Positions 17,971 through 26,220 of a stretch of 64,000 bases of DNA are shown here, piece after piece. How positions within the stretch are numbered: the first letter of the stretch is position 1; every line of letters begins with the position of its first letter. The DNA is taken from the NCBI RefSeq assembly GCF_030553055.1, contig NZ_CP130713.1:6262001-6326000 (forward strand). Reading direction: 5' to 3'. The notes below the pieces were generated by a model. The model searched no databases. It saw only the letters and a program-made list of their open reading frames with translations, and had not been told where the DNA came from. The DNA is from Streptomyces sp. XD-27. Its GTDB lineage: Bacteria > Actinomycetota > Actinomycetes > Streptomycetales > Streptomycetaceae. The position numbers were made by a program, and so were the translations under genes.

Positions 17971-18882
17971 TCAGAACGGGTACCAGCGCACCGTCGGATC
18001 TCCCTCGCGTAGCGACGCGACCCGGCGGCGGAACTCCGCGAGCGCCGCCGGGTTGCCGGGCGCGTGCTGGGCGACCCAGGCGCAGCTCGCCGTCTCCCGT
18101 GCGCCCCGCAGCACCGCGCAACCGTCCCACTCGCGCACGTCCCAGCCGTAGGCGGCCGTGAAGTCGTCGTACGCCGCGCGGTCCAGCCCGTACCGGTCCA
18201 GCGACAGGGCCATCACCACCAGATCGTGCTCGCGCAGGTCCGAGGAGAACGTCTCCAGGTCCACCAGCACCGGGCCGTCGGGCCCGGCGTGCACGTTGCG
18301 CGGCAGCGCGTCACCGTGGATCGGCCCCGGCGGAAGGCAACCGGTCAGCTCGGCCGCCGCGGCGGCGAAGTCGTCACGGCGCGCACGCAGATACGCCGCG
18401 TCGGCCGGGTCGATGGCGTCCCCGGCCCGCCGCAGCCAGCGCTCCACCCCGCCCAGCAGATCGCGGCGGGGCAGAGCGAAGGGCGGCGCGGGTAGCGCGT
18501 GCACCATCTGGAGGAGTGCGGCCAGCTCGCGCGGCCCGGCGGGGCGCACCGGCGGCGGCAACTGCTCCCAGTACGTGACGAGGTGGCCGTAGAACGGCAG
18601 CGGCTGATCGGCGCTGTACAGGGACCGCCGTACCGTGGGCAGCCCCTCCGCCGCGAGCCACTCGGCGACCCGCAGCTCCCGCCCCACCCGGTCCCAGGCC
18701 GCATCGTCCGCGTCGCGGCTGATCCGGACCACCAGGTTCGGCCGGTCCCGGCGGTCGACGGCGAAGACGGCGTTCTCCCCGAGGGCCAGCAGCCGCGCCG
18801 TCACGCCCTCGTACCGCAGATCCGGCACCGCCGCCCCGAGCACGGCGCGCGCCCGCTCCTCCGTGAATGCCGGTTCCGCCAT
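17971..18882 (-). CDS. Aminoglycoside phosphotransferase (APH) family protein
   Basis: 303 residues. The kinase-like catalytic loop is PIHGDALPRNVHAG (Brenner motif HGD..P.N) and the metal-binding Asp is in PVLVDLETFSSDLREHDLVV. The N-lobe has the ARLLALGENAVFAVD strand pattern and a Val-Val-Arg segment (LVVRISRD) typical of the family. APH-fold proteins act on aminoglycosides, homoserine, choline and other small molecules; nothing here fixes the substrate. ATG 18882 is used. Confidence 0.82.
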   Translation of the reverse strand: MAEPAFTEERARAVLGAAVPDLRYEGVTARLLALGENAVFAVDRRDRPNLVVRISRDADDAAWDRVGRELRVAEWLAAEGLPTVRRSLYSADQPLPFYGHLVTYWEQLPPPVRPAGPRELAALLQMVHALPAPPFALPRRDLLGGVERWLRRAGDAIDPADAAYLRARRDDFAAAAAELTGCLPPGPIHGDALPRNVHAGPDGPVLVDLETFSSDLREHDLVVMALSLDRYGLDRAAYDDFTAAYGWDVREWDGCAVLRGARETASCAWVAQHAPGNPAALAEFRRRVASLREGDPTVRWYPF

Positions 18883-18981
18883 CTTTGTCCCGCTTTCGCC
18901 CCGCCGTATCGAACAGGTCCGCGTCGAACGGGCCTGCGTAGATCAAGCCAAGTGTCGCACCGCGCGCCACCCCCGCGGCGC

Positions 18982-19010
18982 TTGACGGCTCCACGCGTCG
19001 TCAGCACGAT
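18982..19010 (+). promoter_or_regulatory. Candidate promoter of the sugar ABC operon
   Basis: TTGACG (18982-18987) and CACGAT (19005-19010) are 17 bases apart and lie about 60 bases before ATG 19071. Confidence 0.3.
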
Positions 19011-19070
19011 GACGGGGGCCTCCGCACCGGGCGCCCGGCCCCGTCGCGCGCCTGTGAGGAGCCCTCCGCC

Positions 19071-19964
19071 ATGCCGCGTTCTCCCGCCACAGCACCACCG
19101 GCTGCCGCGCGGCGCTCAGAAGCCGGCGCCTGGTTCCTGGTGCTGCCCGCGCTGATCCCGATCCTGGTGCTCAGTGTCGGCCCGCTGCTCTACGGCATCG
19201 CGCTGGCCTTCACCGACGCCCAGTCCGGCCGTACCGAGCCCACCCAGTGGATCGGCACGCTCAACTTCCAGGACCTGCGCCACGACACCCTCTTCTGGGA
19301 GTCGTTCCGGATCGGCCTGCTGTGGGCCGTGGGCGTGACCGTCCCGCAGTTCCTCCTCTCCCTGGGGCTGGCGCTGCTGCTCAACCAGGATCTGCGGTTC
19401 CGCTGGGCGGCGCGGGTGCTGGCGATCGTCCCGTGGGCCATGCCCGAGGTCGTCGTCGGCATCATGTGGCGGCTGGTCTACCACCCCGACGCGGGAATCC
19501 TCAACGAGGCGCTGGGCACCGAGCGGGACTGGCTCGGCAGCCTCGGCACCGCGCTGCCCGCCGTCATCGTCGTCGGCATCTGGGCCGGGATGCCGCAGAC
19601 CACGGTGGCCCTGCTCGCCGGGCTCCAGAACGTCCCGCGCGAGCTGCACGAGGCCGCCGAGATGGACGGCGCGGGCCCCTGGCGCCGGTTCCGCACGGTC
19701 ACCTGGCCGGCCATCCGGCCGGTCGCGCTGGCGATCAGCGCGCTCGGCTTCATCTGGAACGTCAACGCCTTCGCCCTGGTGTACGTGCTCACCAACGGAG
19801 GGCCCGGCGGGCGCACCCGGCTGCCGATGCTGTTCGCGTACGAGGAGGCGTTCCGCTACGGGCAGTTCGGCTACGCGGCGGCGATGGGCTGCGTCATGGT
19901 CGCGGTCGTCTCGCTCCTGCTCGCCGTCTTCCTCGTCGGCCGACTGAAGGGGGACGACGCATGA
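19071..19964 (+). CDS. Sugar ABC transporter permease, MalF type
   Basis: 297 residues with about six membrane helices, starting at WFLVLPALIPILVLSVGPLL. The coupling-helix EAA motif is present (ELHEAAEMDGAGPWRRFRTVTWP). It belongs to the CUT1 family that imports oligosaccharides. GAGGAG lies about 9 bases before ATG 19071. Its stop overlaps the next permease start by ATGA. Confidence 0.92.
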   Translation: MPRSPATAPPAAARRSEAGAWFLVLPALIPILVLSVGPLLYGIALAFTDAQSGRTEPTQWIGTLNFQDLRHDTLFWESFRIGLLWAVGVTVPQFLLSLGLALLLNQDLRFRWAARVLAIVPWAMPEVVVGIMWRLVYHPDAGILNEALGTERDWLGSLGTALPAVIVVGIWAGMPQTTVALLAGLQNVPRELHEAAEMDGAGPWRRFRTVTWPAIRPVALAISALGFIWNVNAFALVYVLTNGGPGGRTRLPMLFAYEEAFRYGQFGYAAAMGCVMVAVVSLLLAVFLVGRLKGDDA

Positions 19965-20821
19965 GACCCACGGCGAACAGGAGATCCACGGCGAGGCGGC
20001 GGGCCGGGCGTGCCGGCCAGTACCTGGCGCTGCTGTGCTATCTCGTCTTCCTCGCCTTCCCGCTGCTGTGGCTGCTCTCCACCGCCTTCAAGCCGCCCCG
20101 CGAACTGGCCACTTTGCACCCGACCTGGCTGCCGGAACACCCCACCTGGGACAACTTCCGGCAGGCGTTCGACGAGCAGCCGCTGCTGCGGGCCGCGGCC
20201 AACAGCCTGCTCGCGGCGGGCGGCGCGGCGCTCATCGCCGTCGTCCTGGCCACCCCCATGGCGTACGTGATGGCCCGCCGCCGCTCCCTGCTGACGCGGG
20301 CGGCCACCGGCTGGGTCGTGGTGAGCCAGGCGTTCCCGTTCGTCCTGGTGATCATCCCGCTGTTCCTGGTCCTCAAGCGCCTGCACCTGATCAACTCGGT
20401 GCCCGGACTGGTGCTGGTCTACGTGACGTGGTCGCTGCCGTTCGCCCTGTGGATGCTCACGGGGTACGTACGGGCCGTGCCGGCCGAGTTGGAGGAGGCC
20501 GCCGCCGTGGACGGCGCCGGGCGGCTGCGCACGCTGGTGTCCGTCATCGCGCCGCTGCTCGCGCCGGGCATCGTCGCCACCGCGCTGTTCGCGTTCATCA
20601 CCGCCTGGAACGAGTTCTTCTTCGCGCTCGTCCTGCTCAAGTCCCCGGAGAAGCAGACGATGCCGGTCGTCCTCACCCACTTCCTCGGCGACGAGGGGGT
20701 CGCCGACCTCGGACCGCTGGCGGCCGCGTCCCTGCTGGCGACCCTTCCGTCCCTGGTGCTGTTCTCCGTCATCCAACGGCGGATCACCGGCGGGATGCTG
20801 GCCGGGGCGGTGAAGAACTGA
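19961..20821 (+). CDS. Sugar ABC transporter permease, MalG type
   Basis: 286 residues, six predicted helices and the EAA motif (ELEEAAAVDGAGRLRTLVSV). It is the second membrane subunit of the CUT1 importer, coupled to the first by a 4-base overlap and to the binding-protein gene by a 1-base overlap (TGATG). No ATPase gene is present in the cluster; in Streptomyces the shared ATPase MsiK commonly energises such importers (established knowledge, not visible here). Confidence 0.92.
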   Translation: MRPTANRRSTARRRAGRAGQYLALLCYLVFLAFPLLWLLSTAFKPPRELATLHPTWLPEHPTWDNFRQAFDEQPLLRAAANSLLAAGGAALIAVVLATPMAYVMARRRSLLTRAATGWVVVSQAFPFVLVIIPLFLVLKRLHLINSVPGLVLVYVTWSLPFALWMLTGYVRAVPAELEEAAAVDGAGRLRTLVSVIAPLLAPGIVATALFAFITAWNEFFFALVLLKSPEKQTMPVVLTHFLGDEGVADLGPLAAASLLATLPSLVLFSVIQRRITGGMLAGAVKN

Positions 20822-22125
20822 TGGCGCCGGTGCCCCGCCGCTCCCTCCTGGCCGGTGCGCTGGCCGCGTCCGTCGCCGCCGCCCTGCCCGGCTGCTCCGC
20901 GCCCAGGCGGCGCGCCGCCGACGGCTCGGTGACCCTGCGCTTCCAGTCGCTGGCCTGGCAGCAGGAGTCGATCGCCGTGAACAGACGGCTGGTGAAGGAG
21001 TGGAACGCCGCCCACCCGAAGATCCGGGTCGAGTACGTGCAGGGCGCCTGGGACGGCGTGCACGACCAGCTGCTCACCTCCTTCGAGGGCGGCGAGGCGC
21101 CGGACATCATCCACGACGCCTCCGACGACCTCGCGGACTTCGCGTACGGCGGGTTCCTCGCCGACCTGTCCGGACTGCTGCCCCGGCCGCTCAAGGACGA
21201 CATCCCGGACCACAGCTGGCAGACCACCACCTTCGGCGACGGGGTCTTCGGTGTGCCGTTCCTCCAGGAGCCGCGCGTGATCATGGCCAATCGCACGCTG
21301 CTGGAGCGGGCCCGGCTCCGGCTGCCGACAGCCGAAGCGCCGTGGAGCTGGACCGAGTTCGAGGCGGCGGCGGAGCGCCTCACGGGCGACGGGCGGTACG
21401 GCGTGGCCTGGCCGTTGAAGGAGCCGGTCTCCGCCACGCTCAACCTCTCGCTGTCCACCGGCGGCCAGGTCTTCCACCGGGGCGCGGACGGCAAGGCGGA
21501 GGTCCGGTTCGACGCCCCGGACCAGGAGGTGCCGCGGGTGATCCACGACCAGGTCAACACCGCCCGCACCGCGGCCCGGAGCACGCTCGGCATGGGCGGC
21601 TCGGACACCCTGCCCGGCTTCTTCGGCGGCAGATACGCGATGGTGCCGCTCGGCTTCTCCTTCCGCCAGCAGATCCTCCAGCAGGCGCCCGAGGACTTCG
21701 CGTGGACCGTGCTGCCCGCGCCCGCCGGCCCCGGCAGGGACCAGCGGCAGGGCGTGAGCCCGCAGACCCTGTCCATCGCCGAGGACTGCCCGTTCAAGGA
21801 GGAGGCGGTGGCGTTCCTCGACTTCCTCCTGCGGCCGCGCAACATGGTGCGGCTCGCTCTCGGCGACTGGATGCTCCCCACCGGCCGTGCGGCGCTGGCC
21901 GATCCCGCGTTGCGTACGAAGCGCCACGGGTGGGCCACCGGCACCGCGCTCGCCCGCCATCTGCGCCCCGCGCCCGCCCAGTCCGTACGCGGCTACCCGG
22001 AGTGGAAGGACAAGATCGCGACCCCGGCGTTCCAGGAGTACTACAGCGGGGCGATCGGCGGGGGCGCGCTGCGGCGGAAGCTGGTGCGGGACGGGAACCT
22101 GGTGCTGGCCCGGTACCAGCGGTAG
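20821..22125 (+). CDS. Extracellular sugar-binding lipoprotein
   Basis: 434 residues. The signal peptide carries a twin-arginine start (PRRSLLAGALAA) and a lipobox LPGC with Cys25, so it is probably a Tat-exported lipoprotein. The body matches solute-binding proteins of CUT1 importers (FQSLAWQQESIAVNRRLVKE, FEGGEAPDIIHDASDDLADF, WSWTEFEAAAERLTG). It is the last gene of the operon and supplies specificity; the sugar is not predictable. No LacI-type regulator lies next to it. Confidence 0.9.
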   Translation: MAPVPRRSLLAGALAASVAAALPGCSAPRRRAADGSVTLRFQSLAWQQESIAVNRRLVKEWNAAHPKIRVEYVQGAWDGVHDQLLTSFEGGEAPDIIHDASDDLADFAYGGFLADLSGLLPRPLKDDIPDHSWQTTTFGDGVFGVPFLQEPRVIMANRTLLERARLRLPTAEAPWSWTEFEAAAERLTGDGRYGVAWPLKEPVSATLNLSLSTGGQVFHRGADGKAEVRFDAPDQEVPRVIHDQVNTARTAARSTLGMGGSDTLPGFFGGRYAMVPLGFSFRQQILQQAPEDFAWTVLPAPAGPGRDQRQGVSPQTLSIAEDCPFKEEAVAFLDFLLRPRNMVRLALGDWMLPTGRAALADPALRTKRHGWATGTALARHLRPAPAQSVRGYPEWKDKIATPAFQEYYSGAIGGGALRRKLVRDGNLVLARYQR

Positions 22126-22190
22126 GACCCACCGCCGGCGGGCGTGACCGGCACCCGCAGCGGCCTCGCCCCGCACCGGGGGCCGCAGCC

Positions 22191-23012
22191 CTACGCGAGC
22201 GTTCGGAACACCGTCAGCCACTGGTCCGGGGTCGCATGGGCGACGACCGTGTCCCGCCGCAGCCCCGCTCGGCCGAAGGCCGCGGCGAGCCGCCGCTGCG
22301 GCCAGTCACGGCGCAGGGACGCGAACAGCGAGCCGCCGACTCCGGAGAAGCCGAGCTCCACCATCCGTCCGTACGCCGCCCGTTCGGCCGCGTCCGCCAG
22401 CAGCGGCGCCGGCCGCCGGTCCAGACGCAGGACGCCGCCGTCGACCCGGGGTACGGGCCGGAAGGCCGTGCGCGGCACGCGCCCGCACAGCCGCCACTCC
22501 ACCTCCGGCCAGGTCAGCACGGTCAGCAGGCTCCACCGCCCGAAGCCGCCGGTGCGCTTCGCCGCGTACTCCCACTGCGTCAGCAAGGTCGCGGAGGTCA
22601 GCCGGGGCGCCCGCAGGCACCAGCGGACGATCTCGGCGGTACGGGCGTAGGGAACGTTGGCCACCACCGCGAACGGGCCGTGCGGCGGCCGGGCGGTCAG
22701 GAAGTCCTGGTGCACCACGCGGACATGCGGGTACGCCCCGAGCCGGTCGCGCAGCCCGCCGATGAGGTGCCGGTCGATCTCGTACGCGATCAGCGCGCGG
22801 CAGCGCGGCGCGAGCACCTCGGTGAGCGCGCCCTTGCCGGGGCCGACCTCGACCAGCAGACCGGCGGGGTCCGGGTCGGCCGCCCGCAGCACGCCGCGGA
22901 GGGCGGCGCGGTCGGTGAGGAAGTTCTGGGAGAGCGTGCGCCGCGCCTGGTCGCGCTCGGAACGGCGCGGGGCATGGGCGGGGGACGGGTGGTGTTTCGG
23001 GGTGCGGGCCAC
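22191..23012 (-). CDS. erm: Erm-type 23S rRNA (adenine-N6) dimethyltransferase
   Basis: Erm enzymes methylate A2058 of 23S rRNA and give macrolide-lincosamide-streptogramin B resistance. 273 residues from GTG 23012, which has AAAGGA 8 bases upstream. Family motifs: ERDQARRTLSQNFLTDR, SAM site VEVGPGKGALTEVL, catalytic NVPY in VVANVPYARTAEIV, then QWEYAAKRTGGFGRWSLLTV and FRPVPRVDGGVLRL. The C-terminus has the Erm-type EQW-like PDQWLTVFRTL. A 50-codon leader ORF and two hairpins lie upstream, fitting inducible control. An MMPL exporter lies upstream on the same strand, separated by a terminator. No macrolide gene cluster is visible. Confidence 0.9.
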   Translation of the reverse strand: MARTPKHHPSPAHAPRRSERDQARRTLSQNFLTDRAALRGVLRAADPDPAGLLVEVGPGKGALTEVLAPRCRALIAYEIDRHLIGGLRDRLGAYPHVRVVHQDFLTARPPHGPFAVVANVPYARTAEIVRWCLRAPRLTSATLLTQWEYAAKRTGGFGRWSLLTVLTWPEVEWRLCGRVPRTAFRPVPRVDGGVLRLDRRPAPLLADAAERAAYGRMVELGFSGVGGSLFASLRRDWPQRRLAAAFGRAGLRRDTVVAHATPDQWLTVFRTLA

Positions 23013-23032
23013 AGCCGGCGTCCTTTCGGAAA

Positions 23033-23075
23033 CCGGGCGGGCGGCAGCGCGGATCGGGCCCTGCCGCCCGTCCGG
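23033..23075 (-). promoter_or_regulatory. Stem-loop directly upstream of the erm ribosome binding site
   Basis: CGGGCGGCAG (23038-23047) and CTGCCGCCCG (23061-23070) form a perfect 10-bp stem. CCGG at 23033-23036 and 23072-23075 can extend it. In the minus-strand mRNA the stem ends 7 bases before the AAAGGA ribosome binding site (complement of 23021-23026). Confidence 0.5.
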
Positions 23076-23218
23076 AACGAGTGATTCCTGGACTGGCGGG
23101 GGCCCTGGCACAGGGCATGCGCAAGCGAACGGTCAGCAGTCGGCGGATCGGATCGCGCGGCAGCGAAGACGGAAACGCGGGGGAGGCGCGCCGGAGACTC
23201 GGTCGAGTACGGGCCGCT

Positions 23219-23371
23219 CTAAGGGCGTTCGACGCGTCCAGCCCGGTGCCAGGGCACCGGGCCGCGCCGCGGGCGGCGGGTGAGTGGAGTGAAGGCGTGC
23301 GCACAGGCCGCCCGGGCGAGGCCACGGGTGTCGACACGGGTGAACACGCCGATGCCGGGACTGCCGCCCAT
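23219..23371 (-). CDS. Leader ORF upstream of erm (50 aa)
   Basis: ATG 23371 to TAG 23219 encodes 50 residues beginning MGGSPGIGVFTRVDTRGL, Arg-rich toward the end (TRRPRRG). GGGAGGAG (complement of 23379-23386) lies 7 bases upstream of the ATG, a strong ribosome binding site. It ends about 206 bases before erm. Its 3' half contains a near-perfect hairpin (23241-23262). Erm genes are commonly controlled by drug-induced stalling in leader peptides; the Ile-Gly-Val-Phe stretch at residues 7-10 is a candidate stall region. No homologue is recalled with certainty. Confidence 0.5.
   Translation of the reverse strand: MGGSPGIGVFTRVDTRGLARAACAHAFTPLTRRPRRGPVPWHRAGRVERP
23241..23262 (-). promoter_or_regulatory. 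Hairpin inside the erm leader ORF
   Basis: GCCCGGTGCC (23241-23250) and GGCACCGGGC (23253-23262) are perfectly complementary and separated by two bases. It covers codons about 37-43 of the leader ORF, so a translating ribosome would melt it. Confidence 0.5.
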
Positions 23372-23404
23372 CGGTGAACTCCTCCCGGGCTGTGCGGATA
23401 CGCG

Positions 23405-23440
23405 AACTGGTCGCGCGGCGGGAAGGCCGCGCGACCAGTT
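23405..23440 (-). terminator. Strong hairpin terminator after the MMPL gene
   Basis: A perfect 15-bp stem (23405-23419 with 23426-23440) and 6-base loop lies 51 bases downstream of the MMPL stop. It separates that transcript from the erm leader. There is no T-run, as is usual in Streptomyces. Confidence 0.75.
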
Positions 23441-23491
23441 GACCCTAGGGGCCCGCTCCAGCGGGCCGCAACGGGATTTCTTCCAGCCTCC

Positions 23492-25804
23492 CTACAGCCG
23501 CGCGTGCTGCGGCTCGTACCCCTCATGCCCGGCCGGGCCATACGCCCCCGGAGCCTGGGCCGGGGTGCCGACCGCTCCCGCGGTGAGCGCCGACTCGTCG
23601 TGCGACAGGTCGGGCAGCCACCGCAGCCAGGTCGGCAGGTACCAGTTGCGCTCGCCCAGCAGCGCCATGACCGCCGGGAGGAGCACTCCGCGGATCACGG
23701 TCGCGTCGATCAGCACCGCGGCCGCCAGCCCGACGCCCATCTGCTTCATGCTCTGCATGGACAGCGTGCCGAAGATCGCGAAGACCGCGACCATGATGAC
23801 CGCCGCGCTGGTGACCACGCCCGCGGTGGTCACGACGCCGTGGACCACCGCGTCCCTGGTGGTGCGTCCGGCCATCCGCGCCTCGCGGATCCGGGAGACC
23901 ACGAAGACGTGGTAGTCCATGCTCAGGCCGAACAGGATCACGAAGAGGAACAGCGGCAGCCAGGCCACCACCGCGCCGACCCCCTCCGCGCCGACCAGCC
24001 CCGCGCCCCAGCCGTGCTGGAAGACGGCGGTGAGGATGCCGTAGGCGGCGCCCACCGACAGCAGGTTGAGCACGATCGCGGTCACGGCGATCGTCAGCGA
24101 GCGGAACGACATCAGCATCAGCAGGAAGGCGAAGACCACGACGAAGGCGAAGACCGGGACCACGGCGGATCCGATCTTGTCGCTGAAGTCCTTGGACGAG
24201 GCGGTGGATCCGCCGATCGGGGCGGACACCCCGTCGACCTTGCCCAGGGTCGCCGGACGCACCTCGTCGCGGAGGATGTTCAGGCTCTTCTCGGCTTTGT
24301 CCTTGTCCGCGCCGCCGGCCAGCGGGACCTCGATCTCGGCCACGTTCTGCTTGGCGTGCACGGTCACCTTGACCGGCCCCGTGGACGCGCCCTCGCGGAC
24401 GGCCTGCTGACGGAAGTCGGCGATGGCGGCGCGCACCGGCGCGGCGTTGATGTCGTCTGCCTTGACGATGACCTTGGCGGGGTCGGGGCCGCCGGGGAAG
24501 GCCTCGTTCATGTGCTCGTAGGCCGCGACGACCGGCATGGAGCTGTCGAATTCCTGGTCGAGCGCGAGGTTGGCGGTCTTCATCCCGACCGCGGGCAGCG
24601 CGAGCAGGATCAGCGCGCCGCCCGCGATGCCGACCGAGAGCTTCGGCCGCCGCAGCACCCGGCCGAGCACCGCGTGCCAGAAGCGGCTCTCGCCGCTGCC
24701 GCCGTGCCGGCCGCGGCCCTGCTTGAGGCGGCCCAGGAAGGGCACCCGGCCCTTCTCCACGCGCTCGCCGAGCAGCGACAGCAGCGCGGGCAGCACCGTG
24801 AGGGAGCCGATGACCGCGACCGCGACCACCATCAGGGTGGCCAAGCCCATCGCCTTGAAGTCCGCGACACCGGTGAAGAGCATCCCGGCCATCGCGACGA
24901 TGACGGTGAAGCCGGAGACGAGGACGGCGTGGCCGGAGGTGGCGGCGGCGATCCGCAGCGCCGTCTGGGCGTCGCGCCCCTTCTCCCGCTCCTCCCGCTC
25001 GCGTCGCAGGTAGAACAGGCAGTAGTCGACACCGACCGCCAGACCCACCAGCAACATCACGGAGTTGGCGTTGTCACCCATGTGCACCAGGTGGCTGACC
25101 ACCGCCACCAGGCCGGTGGTGGCCAGGAACGCGGTCATGGCGAGCACGACCGGCAGCAGGGCGGCGACCAGCGCGCCGAAGGCGATCAGCAGGATGCCGA
25201 GGGCGACGGGCAGCGCCGAGTACTCCGCCTGCTGGAAGTCGTCGCCGAACGCGTCCTCGAAGGCCTTCTCGCCGCTCGCGTCGCCGAACTGCTCGACCCG
25301 CACCTGCCCATAGCCGTCCTTGACCTTCTCCACCGCGTCCAGCACAGGCGCGATGTGGTCCGTCGCCTTGTCCGGATCGCCGCGCATCTCGAACTGGACC
25401 AGCGCCGAACGCCGGTCGCCGGATATCGCCTTGGACGCGTACGGCGACTGCACGGCGGTGACCTGGCCGGTGCCGCGGACGGCGTCCACCACGGCCTGGA
25501 CCGCCTTGCGGAACTCCGGGTCGTCGGCAGTCGGACCGCCGCGCTCCTTCGTCTGGATCAGAACGGTCTCTCCGGCGGGGCTCTCGATGCCCGCCTCATC
25601 GAGGATCTTCGAGACCCGCCCCGCCTCGCCGGGCTGGTTCTCGCCCTCCGTCGTGCCGACGCGGCCGGTCATCGCGCCGACGGCCAGCGCCAGAACCACG
25701 AACAGCACCCAGCCCCCGACCGCCGTCCAGCGGTGCCGCGCGCTCCAGCCCCCCATGCGGGCCGCGAGCCCCTGTGGTCGTTCCAAGTGGCCCGTGTCCG
25801 CCAC
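23492..25804 (-). CDS. MMPL/RND family exporter
   Basis: 770 residues from GTG 25804, with GAGGGGG upstream. Two repeats each hold one leading helix, a large extracytoplasmic loop and a bundle of about five helices: first RHRWTAVGGWVLFVVLALAV and FGALVAALLPVVLAMTAFLA, then LSVGIAGGALILLALPAV and VVPVFAFVVVFAFLLMLMSF. GLAVGVDYCLFYLRREREER and GLSMDYHVFVVSRIREARM are the Asp-Tyr proton-relay motifs of MMPL proteins. Family members export lipids, siderophores or drugs. It lies upstream of erm but is separated from it by a terminator. Confidence 0.9.
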   Translation of the reverse strand: MADTGHLERPQGLAARMGGWSARHRWTAVGGWVLFVVLALAVGAMTGRVGTTEGENQPGEAGRVSKILDEAGIESPAGETVLIQTKERGGPTADDPEFRKAVQAVVDAVRGTGQVTAVQSPYASKAISGDRRSALVQFEMRGDPDKATDHIAPVLDAVEKVKDGYGQVRVEQFGDASGEKAFEDAFGDDFQQAEYSALPVALGILLIAFGALVAALLPVVLAMTAFLATTGLVAVVSHLVHMGDNANSVMLLVGLAVGVDYCLFYLRREREEREKGRDAQTALRIAAATSGHAVLVSGFTVIVAMAGMLFTGVADFKAMGLATLMVVAVAVIGSLTVLPALLSLLGERVEKGRVPFLGRLKQGRGRHGGSGESRFWHAVLGRVLRRPKLSVGIAGGALILLALPAVGMKTANLALDQEFDSSMPVVAAYEHMNEAFPGGPDPAKVIVKADDINAAPVRAAIADFRQQAVREGASTGPVKVTVHAKQNVAEIEVPLAGGADKDKAEKSLNILRDEVRPATLGKVDGVSAPIGGSTASSKDFSDKIGSAVVPVFAFVVVFAFLLMLMSFRSLTIAVTAIVLNLLSVGAAYGILTAVFQHGWGAGLVGAEGVGAVVAWLPLFLFVILFGLSMDYHVFVVSRIREARMAGRTTRDAVVHGVVTTAGVVTSAAVIMVAVFAIFGTLSMQSMKQMGVGLAAAVLIDATVIRGVLLPAVMALLGERNWYLPTWLRWLPDLSHDESALTAGAVGTPAQAPGAYGPAGHEGYEPQHARL

Positions 25805-25982
25805 GACGTCCCCCTCATTCCCTGCCGCGACCCGGTGTCGCCGCCGTACTTCGACGCTACGGCGGCTGATCACGGCGTCCCATCCTGCTGGCTGGTGAAC
25901 CGAGGTCGAGGAAGCTCCACCCTGCGTAGGGGTGCTAGCCCCACCCCCACGGAAGGGGGCCCCTTACACGTAAAGGGACATG

Positions 25983-26028
25983 ACCCGGAACACCGGGAAC
26001 AGCGCGCTTTTCCGGGTTGCCGCTGTTC
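25983..26028. promoter_or_regulatory. Interleaved perfect inverted repeats (pseudoknot-like)
   Basis: ACCCGGAA (25983-25990) pairs with TTCCGGGT (26010-26017). GAACAGCG (25997-26004) pairs with CGCTGTTC (26021-26028). Both 8-bp pairs are perfect and are interleaved 1-2-1'-2', which is pseudoknot topology in RNA, or two overlapping operators in DNA. Confidence 0.55.
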
Positions 26029-26160
26029 GAAGGGGGTTTGGCGCATGCGGAGCCGTTGGGTATGTCACATGTGTATGTCGCGCCGGGGATGAATCTTGAA
26101 TTGAGCCCGACAATCGGTCAGGGTTTCGAGCAGCCCGGAGCGGATTCTCCTGTCTCCGGG

Positions 26161-26185
26161 GGAAGTTGCGGAAAAAACAACTTCC
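26161..26185 (+). promoter_or_regulatory. 5' UTR hairpin of the subtilisin gene
   Basis: GGAAGTTG (26161-26168) and CAACTTCC (26178-26185) form a perfect 8-bp stem around a loop with six A. It ends 35 bases before ATG 26221. Confidence 0.5.
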
Positions 26186-26201
26186 GTCCCCCCACAACCT
26201 C

Positions 26202-26219
26202 ACGAGGAGGAACCCTCGT
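26202..26219 (+). promoter_or_regulatory. Hairpin holding the subtilisin ribosome binding site
   Basis: ACGAGG (26202-26207) pairs with CCTCGT (26214-26219), loop AGGAAC. The Shine-Dalgarno AGGAGGA (26205-26211) lies in the stem and loop, so this weak structure may limit translation. Confidence 0.4.
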
Positions 26220-26220
26220 A

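Larger units (their letters stand above)
25805..26220. other. Intergenic control region between MMPL exporter and subtilisin
   Basis: No gene is seen in these 416 bases. The region is divergent, so it should hold promoters both ways. It contains a GGGG-N6-CCCC element around GCTAGC (25929-25942) near the MMPL start, interleaved inverted repeats at 25983-26028, and two hairpins close to the subtilisin start. The stretch GGGGATGAATC to GAGCCCGA (26087-26110) loosely recalls parts of the ydaO (c-di-AMP) riboswitch, but the conserved 3' block of that class is not evident. Confidence 0.5.

Noticed and set aside
26087..26140. Possible ydaO (c-di-AMP) riboswitch before the subtilisin gene
   Set aside because: GGGGATGAATC and GAGCCCGA recall parts of the class, but the highly conserved block ending in CAGCTAACC is not evident and the gene is not a typical wall hydrolase target. 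Left to a covariance-model search.
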